A DNA stretch of 64,000 nt from Planococcus chinensis (GTDB lineage: Bacteria; Bacillota; Bacilli; Bacillales_A; Planococcaceae): NCBI RefSeq assembly GCF_020071995.1, contig NZ_JABWTK010000001.1, positions 62,001-126,000 on the forward strand, given 5' to 3'. This document shows, piece after piece, positions 25,447-33,423 of the stretch (position 1 is the first letter of the stretch; each line of letters begins with the position of its first letter). The notes under the pieces are model-generated. The model did no database searches. It was not told where the DNA came from and worked only from the letters and a program-made list of their open reading frames with translations. The translations under genes were made by a program, and so were the position numbers.

Positions 25447-26383
25447 GAGTTGTCCCAAATTCACTTTGGGACAACTCCTTTATTGCGTCTTGAGAACGTG
25501 TAGCGGACGGTTTTACCGTGCCGAAATAGCTGAAGAGGAAACATCCGCCAATCACCACAGCGCTGCCCAGCAACTGGGCTCCCGTCATTTGTTCGCCGAG
25601 AATGAAAAATGCTAAAACGGCGGTGAAGACCGGATTGAAGTTCAGGAACAAGCCGGACGTCGTAGCACCCAATTTTTTGACGCCGATATTCCACAGCACA
25701 AAGCAGACAACGGTCGAAATGACGCCGGTGTACAAAATTGAGGAGACGAAAGAAGCATTGATATCCGTTACCGTAAAGTCCGTTAGATTAAACGGCAGCA
25801 GGACCAGGACGCCGAAAATGCCCGAATACAAAGTGGCCATTGCCGGAGAAGTGGAAGCCATCGCCCATTTGCTGCAGACCGAATAAATGCCCCAGATGGC
25901 AACGGCTGCAAGCATATACAAATCGCCTCTATTGAACTGCATCGTAAACAGGAGCGCCGTGTTTCCTTTTGTCAGAACCAAAATGACGCCAAACAGCGAT
26001 AAGCCCATTGCGGCAGCTTGAAGTGGCCGGATTTTTTCTTTCAACAAAAAAGCTGAAAAAACAGCAATGGAAATCGCGTTTAACGTGGAAATCAAACCGA
26101 TATTGGTGGCTGACGTATTTTCCAGTGCAAAAAACTGCAGGATATTAAACAGCGCGACTCCTGTAATTCCCATGAAAATTAGCGGTACAATCGCTTTTCG
26201 CGGCGGCAGGATCTTTTTTTCTGTCATCCAGACGAAGGGAATCAGGCAAAGGACCGCAATCATCCAGCGCAGGCTGGTCAAAGTCATAGGAGACGCATGG
26301 CCCACCAGCCATTTGCCGACCACGAAATTGCCTGCCCATAAAAAGCTGGTAAGCAGCAATAATAAATAATAAAAATAACGCAT
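25430..26383 (-). CDS. EamA/DMT-family transporter
   Basis: 317 residues from ATG 26383 (AAAGGAAG upstream; an in-frame TTG at 26389 is less likely). Ten hydrophobic segments in two EamA repeats, including LTSFLWAGNFVVGKWLVGHA and LFNILQFFALENTSATNIG. It probably exports metabolites or amino acids; substrate unknown. It diverges from an Lrp-type regulator, its likely controller. The last about 16 residues (KELSQSEFGTTPLRRS) are read from the terminator hairpin and the repeat, so the natural C-terminus probably ended near SATRSQ. Confidence 0.85.
   Translation of the reverse strand: MRYFYYLLLLLTSFLWAGNFVVGKWLVGHASPMTLTSLRWMIAVLCLIPFVWMTEKKILPPRKAIVPLIFMGITGVALFNILQFFALENTSATNIGLISTLNAISIAVFSAFLLKEKIRPLQAAAMGLSLFGVILVLTKGNTALLFTMQFNRGDLYMLAAVAIWGIYSVCSKWAMASTSPAMATLYSGIFGVLVLLPFNLTDFTVTDINASFVSSILYTGVISTVVCFVLWNIGVKKLGATTSGLFLNFNPVFTAVLAFFILGEQMTGAQLLGSAVVIGGCFLFSYFGTVKPSATRSQDAIKELSQSEFGTTPLRRS
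25442..25483. terminator. Hairpin overlapping the 3' end of the EamA gene
   Basis: A perfect stem of 16 pairs, AAGGAGTTGTCCCAAA with TTTGGGACAACTCCTT, has a 5-base loop and TTATT on the plus side. It fits as the mnmH terminator on the plus strand and lies inside the minus-strand reading frame. Confidence 0.75.
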
Positions 26384-26588
26384 GGGCAACTTCCTTTCAG
26401 CCTTTGAGGGGAAAAACGGTTAATTGATATAAAACATTTTATCATTTTAACGTTCGATGCTGATTATTATTCTGTTATATAAGATAAATTCGAAATTTAT
26501 TAAAATAAAATAATATGTTATCTTTAATTTATTCATTTTTTAATCTAAAAATTTGGGCTCTGCAAAAAGAATGAAAGGAAGGAAAGCG

Positions 26589-27071
26589 ATGGAATCGATT
26601 GTCCGCAAAGTGCTCGACCCAATAGATGTCGAGATTCTGGATATTTTGCAAAAGCAGGCAGACATGAACAATACAGAAATTGCGAAACGGGTGAATTTAT
26701 CGTCTCCTGCTGTTCACGCCCGGATCAAGCGGCTGGAGAGTGAAGGATACATTAGCCGGCAAGTCGCCATACTGAATCAGGAAAAGCTTGGCTTCGATTT
26801 ACTGTGTTTTATTTTCATCAGCACAAATCTTCATCAGGCGGAAGAACTGAACACATTGGAAAATGCCTTGCTGGAAATGGCGGAAGTGCTGGAATGCCAG
26901 TGCATCACGGGAGAGTACGATTATTTGCTGAAAGTCGCAAACCGGAACCGAAGTGACTTGCAGGCGTTCATCCGGAAGTTGAATGAGCTGGGCATCAACA
27001 AGATCCAAACCAACTTGGCGCTTCGGGAAGTCAAGTATTCAACAGTCTTGCCAATAAAAGAAACTGATTGA
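26589..27071 (+). CDS. Lrp/AsnC-family transcriptional regulator
   Basis: 160 residues from ATG 26589, with AAGGAAGG in the right place. The N-terminal winged helix (LDPIDVEILDILQKQADMNN then TEIAKRVNLSSPAVHARIKR) is followed by the RAM ligand-binding domain (ECQCITGEYDYLLKVANRNR). It diverges from the EamA transporter across an AT-rich 200-base gap and may regulate it in response to an amino acid. A MazG-like gene follows after 15 bases, likely in the same transcript. Confidence 0.9.
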   Translation: MESIVRKVLDPIDVEILDILQKQADMNNTEIAKRVNLSSPAVHARIKRLESEGYISRQVAILNQEKLGFDLLCFIFISTNLHQAEELNTLENALLEMAEVLECQCITGEYDYLLKVANRNRSDLQAFIRKLNELGINKIQTNLALREVKYSTVLPIKETD

Positions 27072-27086
27072 AGGAGGAGGGAGAAG

Positions 27087-27473
27087 ATGAAAGAAGCACA
27101 GGCATTTGCGAAGCAGTACCAAAAAGAAATGGGCTGGAGCATTGAAGACGGCGATTTTGAAAAAAACCGGGCTTCGCTTCTAAACAATTACATGCTGTTG
27201 ACGACAGAAGTGGCTGAAATCGCGGAAGAATTGCGAAAAGCGTTTAACCTGACTTATAAATATGTGCAGAATGGCATGGATGAAGAAGAAGCGTTCCAAT
27301 TGGCGTCGGAAACCGTAAAAGAAGATATCGGCAAAGAAATGGCCGATTGCCTTGCTTACATCATGAAGTTTGCGAATTTCTTTGACATCGATTTGGAAGA
27401 AAGTTTCTATGGCAAGATGGAAGAAGTCAAAAATCGGCAAAATAAAGATGCCTCAGCCAAAACTACTTCATAA
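27087..27473 (+). CDS. MazG-like nucleotide pyrophosphohydrolase
   Basis: 128 residues, all helical. The metal-binding pattern is TTEVAEIAEELR (ExxE) plus KEMADCLAYIMKFA (ExxD), as in MazG/dUTPase-like NTP pyrophosphatases that hydrolyse non-canonical nucleotides to the monophosphate and pyrophosphate. AGGAGGG precedes ATG 27087. Its own substrate is not predictable. Confidence 0.85.
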   Translation: MKEAQAFAKQYQKEMGWSIEDGDFEKNRASLLNNYMLLTTEVAEIAEELRKAFNLTYKYVQNGMDEEEAFQLASETVKEDIGKEMADCLAYIMKFANFFDIDLEESFYGKMEEVKNRQNKDASAKTTS

Positions 27474-27515
27474 AAAAGCAAAGCCCGCTTTATTTGCGGA
27501 CTTTGCTTTTTTATT
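27473..27515. terminator. Bidirectional terminator, MazG-like/kimA
   Basis: AAAAAGCAAAG..CCGC pairs with GCGG..CTTTGCTTTTTT. It sits between convergent genes and overlaps the kimA stop region. Confidence 0.85.
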
Positions 27516-29337
27516 TTTTCAAGTGAAAAGGCACTGTGATGACGATCAAGTTTTTCCGGAGCAGCAAAGCGGCTCGGATGAGAAATCCCGACTGATTATG
27601 GAGGATATTCTGCCACCCTCTTTTAGGAATAAATTGAGGGATGACCACAGTCACCCGGTAATGCAGTTCGTTGGCTTTGTGCTCGACTGTATCGATAAAC
27701 TTCATCAGCGGATGAATCACGCTCCGGTAAGGCGAATACAGCGTCGCGAGCCGGACATCGGGCTGCCACTGTTTCCACTTGGCTTCAAATTTCTTTTCAT
27801 CTTCTTTATCGAAGGCGATGTAAACAGCGATAATCTGATCTACTTTCAATGAACGGGCATAATCGATGGAAGTCTGCACGACTTGTGTGATGCCGGCCAC
27901 CGGAATGATCATGACATTCCCTTCAACCGCTACTGCTCGGGCCCGGTCCGAAATCCGCAGCTGTTCCGCCACCGCCAGGTAATGGCTCTTGATCCGGTAA
28001 AAAACATACAGGATGATCGGAAGGAAAACAAGGACCGGCCATACTTGCGTGAATTTCGTCAGGAAAAAGATGATGGTGACGGTAAAGCAGATCAAAGCCC
28101 CAGCTGAGTTGATGGCAAACTTCAGTTCCCAGCCTTTCGGTTTTTCGCGGATCCACTTCATCATCATTCCGGTCTGGGACAATGTGAACGGGATGAAAAC
28201 CCCGACGGCATAGAGCGGAATCAGTTGTTCTGTATGTCCGCCGAATGCCACAATCAGCAGGATGGAAGCCAGCCCCAGAATCAGAATCCCATTTGAGTAG
28301 CCCAGCCGGTCGCCGCGCACCGTAAACATTCTTGGGATGAATTTATCGGTCGCCAAATTGACTGCCAGTAAGGGAAACGCAGAATAGCCGGTATTGGCTG
28401 CCAAAATCAAAATCAAGGCGGTTGTCCCTTGAACGAAAAAGTACAGGAAGTTGCGGCCGAATGTCTCTTCGGCAATTTGGGAAACTACGGTCACTTCCGC
28501 AAGCGGCGAAATGCCGTAGTAATAAGCAAGAAAAACAATTCCTGAAAACAGCAGCCCCAATAGAATTCCCATGGCTGTCAAGGTTTTGGCGGCATTGACA
28601 GGAGCGGGATCTTTAAAGTTGGGAATGGCATTGGAAATCGCTTCGACTCCTGTCAGTGCGGAGCTGCCTGAGGCAAATGCGCGCAGCAGGATAAACAAAC
28701 TGATGCCCGCGACAGGCGCGCCAAGCTGTGGGTGCAGATCAGCAGGCACCGTGCCGGTCAGGATCTGATAAATGCCGACGCCGATCAAGACAAAAAGCGC
28801 CAGGACAAATAAATAAACCGGGTATGCCAAAATCGAAGCCGATTCTGTTACGCCCCTTAAATTCAAGAGCGTAAGAAACACCACAAACGCCACAGCTATT
28901 GCGACATTATGGCCATGCAACCCTGGAAAAGCAGAAGTGAGCGCATCCGTTCCGGCCGAGACGCTAACGGAAACGGTCAATATATAATCGACCAGCAAAG
29001 AACCGCCGGCAATCAGGCCGGGATTGGTGCCTAAATTTTCTTTCGACACAATATATGCTCCGCCGCCGTGAGGGTAGGCGAAAATAATTTGCCGGTACGA
29101 CAAAATCAGCACCGACAACAGCACCAACACGGCACAGGCGATCGGAATCGAGTACCAAAACGCTGTGGCACTGACAGTGATTAAAACAATCAGGATTTGC
29201 TCCGGCCCATAAGCTACAGAAGAAAGCGCATCGGAAGAGAGAATTGCCAAGGCTTTCTTTTTATTGAGTTTTTGTTCGCCCAGCATGTTGGATTTTAACG
29301 GCCGTCCAATAAAGAATCGTTTGATTGCAGAGACCAT
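27511..29337 (-). CDS. kimA: KimA-type high-affinity potassium importer (APC superfamily)
   Basis: 608 residues from ATG 29337 (GGAAGGTG upstream). Twelve hydrophobic segments and a cytoplasmic C-terminal domain of about 150 residues. The first helix LAILSSDALSSVAYGPEQIL contains the Asp and Tyr used for ion binding in Bacillus KimA, and the motif YPHGGGAYIVSKENLG follows. It imports K+ with protons. The strong ydaO-type c-di-AMP riboswitch upstream supports this assignment over a generic amino-acid permease, since c-di-AMP shuts off potassium uptake genes. Confidence 0.88.
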   Translation of the reverse strand: MVSAIKRFFIGRPLKSNMLGEQKLNKKKALAILSSDALSSVAYGPEQILIVLITVSATAFWYSIPIACAVLVLLSVLILSYRQIIFAYPHGGGAYIVSKENLGTNPGLIAGGSLLVDYILTVSVSVSAGTDALTSAFPGLHGHNVAIAVAFVVFLTLLNLRGVTESASILAYPVYLFVLALFVLIGVGIYQILTGTVPADLHPQLGAPVAGISLFILLRAFASGSSALTGVEAISNAIPNFKDPAPVNAAKTLTAMGILLGLLFSGIVFLAYYYGISPLAEVTVVSQIAEETFGRNFLYFFVQGTTALILILAANTGYSAFPLLAVNLATDKFIPRMFTVRGDRLGYSNGILILGLASILLIVAFGGHTEQLIPLYAVGVFIPFTLSQTGMMMKWIREKPKGWELKFAINSAGALICFTVTIIFFLTKFTQVWPVLVFLPIILYVFYRIKSHYLAVAEQLRISDRARAVAVEGNVMIIPVAGITQVVQTSIDYARSLKVDQIIAVYIAFDKEDEKKFEAKWKQWQPDVRLATLYSPYRSVIHPLMKFIDTVEHKANELHYRVTVVIPQFIPKRGWQNILHNQSGFLIRAALLLRKNLIVITVPFHLKK

Positions 29338-29462
29338 GATGTACACCTTCCGTTTTTTAGTATGTGGCTGTAACTAGTTTTTCTGCTGGTTTATCGTGTT
29401 AGTGGCGTCATTCTAATTTTTCTCATCCCGGCTCTCCTGCGATGTTTGAACGGTTCCTCTTG

Positions 29463-29498
29463 CTAAAAGCAGGCATAACAAAAAGACCTGCATTTTTT
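29463..29498 (-). terminator. Riboswitch-controlled terminator before kimA
   Basis: On the minus strand TGCAGG and CCTGC close a loop and are followed by TTTT, lying between the c-di-AMP aptamer and the gene. It is the probable off-state terminator. Confidence 0.6.
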
Positions 29499-29552
29499 CG
29501 GAATTTTTTTTGCGCTGTGCAAAAAAGCATCCCGAATAAAGGGGTCCTTGGA

Positions 29553-29697
29553 CCTCCTTCGCTTTAGCCGACGAAGTTAGCTGACGGGCAGGATGGCGAA
29601 AGAGTTGCTCTCATCCCTTCTGCAAAACCGCAGAATTAGCCCCAATAAATTGGTTCCTCCGTTCCTTTTTCAAGGATTAGGCCGAGGTATTTAGTTC
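29553..29697 (-). ncRNA. c-di-AMP riboswitch (ydaO-yuaA element)
   Basis: Read on the minus strand, the conserved blocks appear in order: CGGCCTAATCC, GGAACCAATTTATTGGGG with CTAATTC, GGGATGAGAGCAACTCTTTC, and CGTCAGCTAACTTCGT. They match the ydaO aptamer, which binds two c-di-AMP molecules and stops transcription. The leader is about 370 bases from promoter to kimA. Confidence 0.9.
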
Positions 29698-29709
29698 TCG
29701 ATGAACGTT

Positions 29710-29737
29710 ATTCTACTCCGCTTTTTTAAAAAGTCAA
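29710..29737 (-). promoter_or_regulatory. Promoter of the kimA leader
   Basis: Minus strand TTGACT (29732-29737), 16-base spacer, TAGAAT (29710-29715), just upstream of the aptamer. Confidence 0.7.
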
Positions 29738-29775
29738 TATTAATATATTGAGAGAAATAAAGAGCGGGAAATTGT

Positions 29776-29806
29776 AAAAAGGACCTGCTTGGAAGCAGGT
29801 CCTTTC
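29776..29806 (-). terminator. Terminator of dctB
   Basis: AAAGGACCTGCTT and AAGCAGGTCCTTT form a near-perfect stem; TTTTT follows on the minus strand. Confidence 0.85.
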
Positions 29807-29824
29807 CTGTACAGCTGGCAAAAA

Positions 29825-30889
29825 TTAATCTTCATAAGTGTAGCGCTTTTTTAATTCTTGCAGTTCCTCCATTAATTCCTGGCCAATTATTTCTTCGTAT
29901 TCTTCGTATAACGGTTTGAGTCGTTCCATCCACTGCCGCTGCTCCGCTTGGGACAATTCGTGGATTTCGATGGAAGAATTTTCTTTGATAAGAGCGAGTT
30001 GCTCTTCGTTCAGCTTTTGTGCATTTTCATCGTTCCAAGCGGTGGTTTCTTCCATCGCTTCCAGCAGGATTTGCTGGGTATTGTTGGATTGCCGGTCCCA
30101 AACATCCTGGTTCATCATGACGGCATATCCCAAATATCCGTGGTTGGTGATTGTCATATGCTTTTGAACAGTATAGAATTTCCTCGAGTAGATATTGGAA
30201 ATGGTGTTTTCTTCACCGTCTACTTTTCCTTCTTCAATCAATTTAAATGTAGAGTTAAACGATTCCTGCTGCGCAATCGCACCCAGCATGCCGAACTGTG
30301 CCTGAATGATTTTGCTCTGCATAATCCGGAAATTCTGGCCCGCCAGGTCTTCCGGGCTGATCACAGGACCTTTATTGGTCGTAATCTGTTTAAAGCCGTT
30401 AGGCCAGTGCGCAAGCCCTTTAATCCCTTCTTTCTGCAGCGACTGCAGCAGCTTTTCGCCAATCGGACCGTGTACGCCTTCCGTAATTGCGTCATATTCT
30501 GAAAAAGCGAAGGGAAGATCCAGCACGCCCCACTCTGGAGAAAGCATATCGAGTTTTGAAGTAGAAGGAGCAATCATATGAACCTGTTCATCTTTTAACG
30601 CATTGATTTCTTCAATATCGGAATATAAACTGCCGTTAGGGAAGACTACAATCTGAATGGTGCCATTGGATTTTTCATCAACAAGTTCGGCGAATTTGGC
30701 TGCCGCCTGTCCTTTAGGGGTATTCTCGGCAACTACATGGCTAAACTTGAAAATGAGCTGGCCGTTTAAGCCCTCCTGGTCGTCATCGTAAGGCGGTTCT
30801 GCTTGAGGGAATAAGTTTTGATAGCCCAGGTAAACCACAAGCACAATGCTGATGCTCAAAAAGAGCACAGCAATTGAGGATTTCTTCAT
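29825..30889 (-). CDS. dctB: TRAP-type C4-dicarboxylate binding protein (DctB-like)
   Basis: 354 residues from ATG 30889 (AAGGAGG upstream). An N-terminal signal anchor (SSIAVLFLSISIVLVVYLGY) is followed by a DctP-family solute-binding domain: FKFSHVVAENTPKGQAAAKF then LVDEKSNGTIQIVVFPNGSL. No TRAP membrane subunits are nearby. Instead it diverges from a DctS/DctR system and a DctA-type carrier, as in Bacillus subtilis, where DctB acts as a co-sensor that presents dicarboxylate to the kinase. The gene is transcribed away from the others. Confidence 0.88.
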   Translation of the reverse strand: MKKSSIAVLFLSISIVLVVYLGYQNLFPQAEPPYDDDQEGLNGQLIFKFSHVVAENTPKGQAAAKFAELVDEKSNGTIQIVVFPNGSLYSDIEEINALKDEQVHMIAPSTSKLDMLSPEWGVLDLPFAFSEYDAITEGVHGPIGEKLLQSLQKEGIKGLAHWPNGFKQITTNKGPVISPEDLAGQNFRIMQSKIIQAQFGMLGAIAQQESFNSTFKLIEEGKVDGEENTISNIYSRKFYTVQKHMTITNHGYLGYAVMMNQDVWDRQSNNTQQILLEAMEETTAWNDENAQKLNEEQLALIKENSSIEIHELSQAEQRQWMERLKPLYEEYEEIIGQELMEELQELKKRYTYED

Positions 30890-31018
30890 AGCGGACCTCC
30901 TTGTAGAAACTTCAATCAGCAGAGGCTGCAACCCTTACTGTTCGTTATAGTTAAGAAAAATCTTTACTGTAAGCATAATCACCAGCCCTTCATTCGTAAA
31001 GGGAAAGGAGCACAAAAG

Positions 31019-32620
31019 ATGAAACAGTTGCCGATCCGCTGGAAAATAATGATTCTGTCATATGCCGTCGTCATTTTCTCCCTGCTGATTGGCGGCATTG
31101 TAATCGTTGCAAATATCCAGCAAACCGAAGAAAGAGATTTGAGGCTCCGGTCGATGAACACCGCACGGACCGTTGCGGAATTGTCCGATATAAAAAGCGC
31201 TGTTCAGCAGCCCGGGGGATGGAAAACAGTGGATCCGGTGGTTGATGAAATCCGGATCATAAACGAAAGTAATTATATCGTCGTCATGAATATGGATAAA
31301 GTCCGTTTTTCCCATCCCGTGAAAGAAAAGATCGGAACCCTTTCCGCAGGGGCAGATGAAGATCCGGCATTTGCTGAGCATATATATTTTTCAAAAGCGA
31401 AAGGGGAAATCGGCACCGTCATCCGCGCTTTTGTGCCGATCAAAGACGCTGACTTGAATCAGATTGGCGTCGTCGTCGTAGGAAACAAAATTCCAGGCGT
31501 CTTCGATATTATGGCAGGGTTATCAAAGGAGATCGGGTTGATTGTCTTATTGACGCTGCTGTTTGGGCTAGCGGGTTCGTTTCTGTTGGCGAACCACATC
31601 AAAAGGCAGATGTTTCAGCTGGAGCCCTTCGAAATCAAACGGATGCATGAAGAACGGACCGCTACTTTTCATGCAATGAATGAAGGGGTCATCGCGATAG
31701 ACAACAATGAAATCATTACGATTTTCAATGAAAAAGCTAAGAAGGTTTTCAAAGTGAAAGGATCGTTCGTTGGCCAGCCGATCCGTGCCGTTCTAAGCGA
31801 CACACGCTTGCCTGAAATTGTTGAAACAAACGAAGCCGTGTACAATGAAGAAATCAAAGTAAGCGGGAAAGTGATTGTCAGCACGCGCATCCCGATCCGG
31901 AAAGACGAGGAACTGATCGGAGCGGTGGCGATTTTCCAGGATCGCACGGAAGCGGCAAAACTGGCAGAAGAACTGACCGGCGTAAAAAATTTCGTAGAAG
32001 CCTTGCGGGTCCAAAGCCACGAGCATATGAACAAGCTGCACACCATAGCGGGCCTCATTCAACTGGGCAAGCCTGAAAAAGCGCTGCAGCTTGCCCATAA
32101 TTCAGCGGAAGAACAAGAAAATGTCACCAACTTCCTGAACGACAAAATCAACAATGATGCAGTCGCAGGCCTTCTTTTAAGCAAAATCAAACGAGGGAAA
32201 GAACTTGGCATTGAGATGGAAGTTGATCCGAACAGCCATTTTGCCGCATTTCCAAACGAGTTGGACCAGCATGACTTTGTCCTGCTGCTCGGCAATTTGA
32301 TTGAAAATGCGTTTGGCTCATTTGAAGGGATGGAAATTGACCCGAAACGGATCGATGTCAGCATCGAGCAGTCAGAAGGGATGTGTGCGATTCTTGTAGA
32401 AGACAACGGTTCGGGGATTCGGCCGGAACACTTGCCTAAGCTCTACGAAAAAGGATTCACCGCCAATAAAGCGGAGGGCACCGGGTACGGCCTGTACTTG
32501 GTGAAACAGATTGTCGACAAAGGAAGAGGGGAAATTCAGGTGTTATCTCAACCGGATGAGGGAACTTCTTTCCTCATTACTTTCCCGATGGACGAGGAGG
32601 ACGAAGCATATGCCGGTTAA
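31019..32620 (+). CDS. dctS: C4-dicarboxylate sensor histidine kinase (DctS/CitA family)
   Basis: 533 residues. Two membrane helices (about 10-30 and 175-195) bracket an extracytoplasmic sensor domain. A PAS domain follows (about 215-320, with FHAMNEGVIAIDNNEIITIF). The phospho-acceptor His is in RVQSHEHMNKLHTIAGLIQL, and the ATP-binding boxes are LIENAF, VEDNGSGI and GTGYGLYLVKQIV. It senses dicarboxylates and phosphorylates the next gene product. The 3' end overlaps dctR by 11 bases. Confidence 0.92.
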   Translation: MKQLPIRWKIMILSYAVVIFSLLIGGIVIVANIQQTEERDLRLRSMNTARTVAELSDIKSAVQQPGGWKTVDPVVDEIRIINESNYIVVMNMDKVRFSHPVKEKIGTLSAGADEDPAFAEHIYFSKAKGEIGTVIRAFVPIKDADLNQIGVVVVGNKIPGVFDIMAGLSKEIGLIVLLTLLFGLAGSFLLANHIKRQMFQLEPFEIKRMHEERTATFHAMNEGVIAIDNNEIITIFNEKAKKVFKVKGSFVGQPIRAVLSDTRLPEIVETNEAVYNEEIKVSGKVIVSTRIPIRKDEELIGAVAIFQDRTEAAKLAEELTGVKNFVEALRVQSHEHMNKLHTIAGLIQLGKPEKALQLAHNSAEEQENVTNFLNDKINNDAVAGLLLSKIKRGKELGIEMEVDPNSHFAAFPNELDQHDFVLLLGNLIENAFGSFEGMEIDPKRIDVSIEQSEGMCAILVEDNGSGIRPEHLPKLYEKGFTANKAEGTGYGLYLVKQIVDKGRGEIQVLSQPDEGTSFLITFPMDEEDEAYAG

Positions 32621-33311
32621 CAACGGAGTGATGGTTTTATTGATAGAAGACGATCCGATGGTACGGGAAGTCAACAAGGAATTCATCGAAAGCGTCGAAG
32701 GGTTCCGTGTGGCAGCAGTCGCAGGAAACGGCGAAGAAGGACTCGCGCTGATCAAAGAACTGAACCCGGATTTAGTGATTTTGGATGTCTTCATGCCGAA
32801 AAAAGACGGCATTAAAACTTTGCAGGAAATCCGAAAGCAGAAGCTGGAAGTCGACGTTATTGTGGTTTCGGCGGCCAAAGACAGCGAAACGGTTAAATTG
32901 ATGCTGCAAAACGGTGCAGTGGATTATATCATGAAACCCTTTAAGCTTCACCGGATTCAGCAAGCGCTGGAAAAATACCGGAATTATCGCATAAGCTTGG
33001 CCGGTTCGGAAACAGTGTCACAGGAACAGCTGGATTCACTGCTGTACTCGGAACAAGCCAAGAAAAAGGACGAAGCTTATTTGCCCAAAGGTTTGAATGA
33101 ATTTACATTGAACGAAATTACAGCTACGATCCAGTCGCAGGAAGTACCGCGCTCGGCTGAAGAAGTGGCGGGAGCCATCGGAATCGCGCGGGTAACGGCA
33201 CGCCGTTATTTGGATTACTTGGAGAAAAACGGCGTCATCCGTCTGGACTTGCAGTACGGAGGAGTCGGCCGGCCGGTAAACCGCTACGTTTACAATAAAG
33301 AAAAAAGTTAA
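32610..33311 (+). CDS. dctR: C4-dicarboxylate response regulator (DctR/CitB family)
   Basis: 233 residues from ATG 32610 (GAGGAGGA upstream; a far longer in-frame start at 32511 lies inside dctS). Receiver domain: acidic pair in LIEDDPMV, phospho-Asp in LVILDVFMPKKDG, and Lys in IMKPFKLHRI. The C-terminal helix-turn-helix (VAGAIGIARVTARRYLDYLE) is of the CitB/DctR type. It is expected to activate dctP, whose upstream region starts directly after the stop codon and holds three GACCA repeats. Confidence 0.92.
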   Translation: MPVNNGVMVLLIEDDPMVREVNKEFIESVEGFRVAAVAGNGEEGLALIKELNPDLVILDVFMPKKDGIKTLQEIRKQKLEVDVIVVSAAKDSETVKLMLQNGAVDYIMKPFKLHRIQQALEKYRNYRISLAGSETVSQEQLDSLLYSEQAKKKDEAYLPKGLNEFTLNEITATIQSQEVPRSAEEVAGAIGIARVTARRYLDYLEKNGVIRLDLQYGGVGRPVNRYVYNKEKS

Positions 33312-33346
33312 GACCAAAATGACCAAAACATCCATTATGACCATAA
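33312..33346 (+). promoter_or_regulatory. Candidate DctR operator: GACCA direct repeats
   Basis: GACCA occurs at 33312, 33321 and 33339, that is 9 and 18 bases apart, with similar flanks (AATGACCAAAA, TATGACCATAA). Its position between dctR and the cre/start of dctP fits an activator site. Confidence 0.5.
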
Positions 33347-33362
33347 GCTATTCCTCTTTTAG

Positions 33363-33376
33363 TGAAAGCGTTATCA
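33363..33376 (+). promoter_or_regulatory. Perfect cre box upstream of dctP
   Basis: TGAAAGCGTTATCA matches TGWAARCGYTWNCW at all positions, about 47 bases before the dctP start. It implies catabolite repression of C4-dicarboxylate uptake. Confidence 0.8.
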
Positions 33377-33423
33377 TTTGAAGAAATCCAAATGACTAAC
33401 TATTCACACAAGGAGGAGAACAA

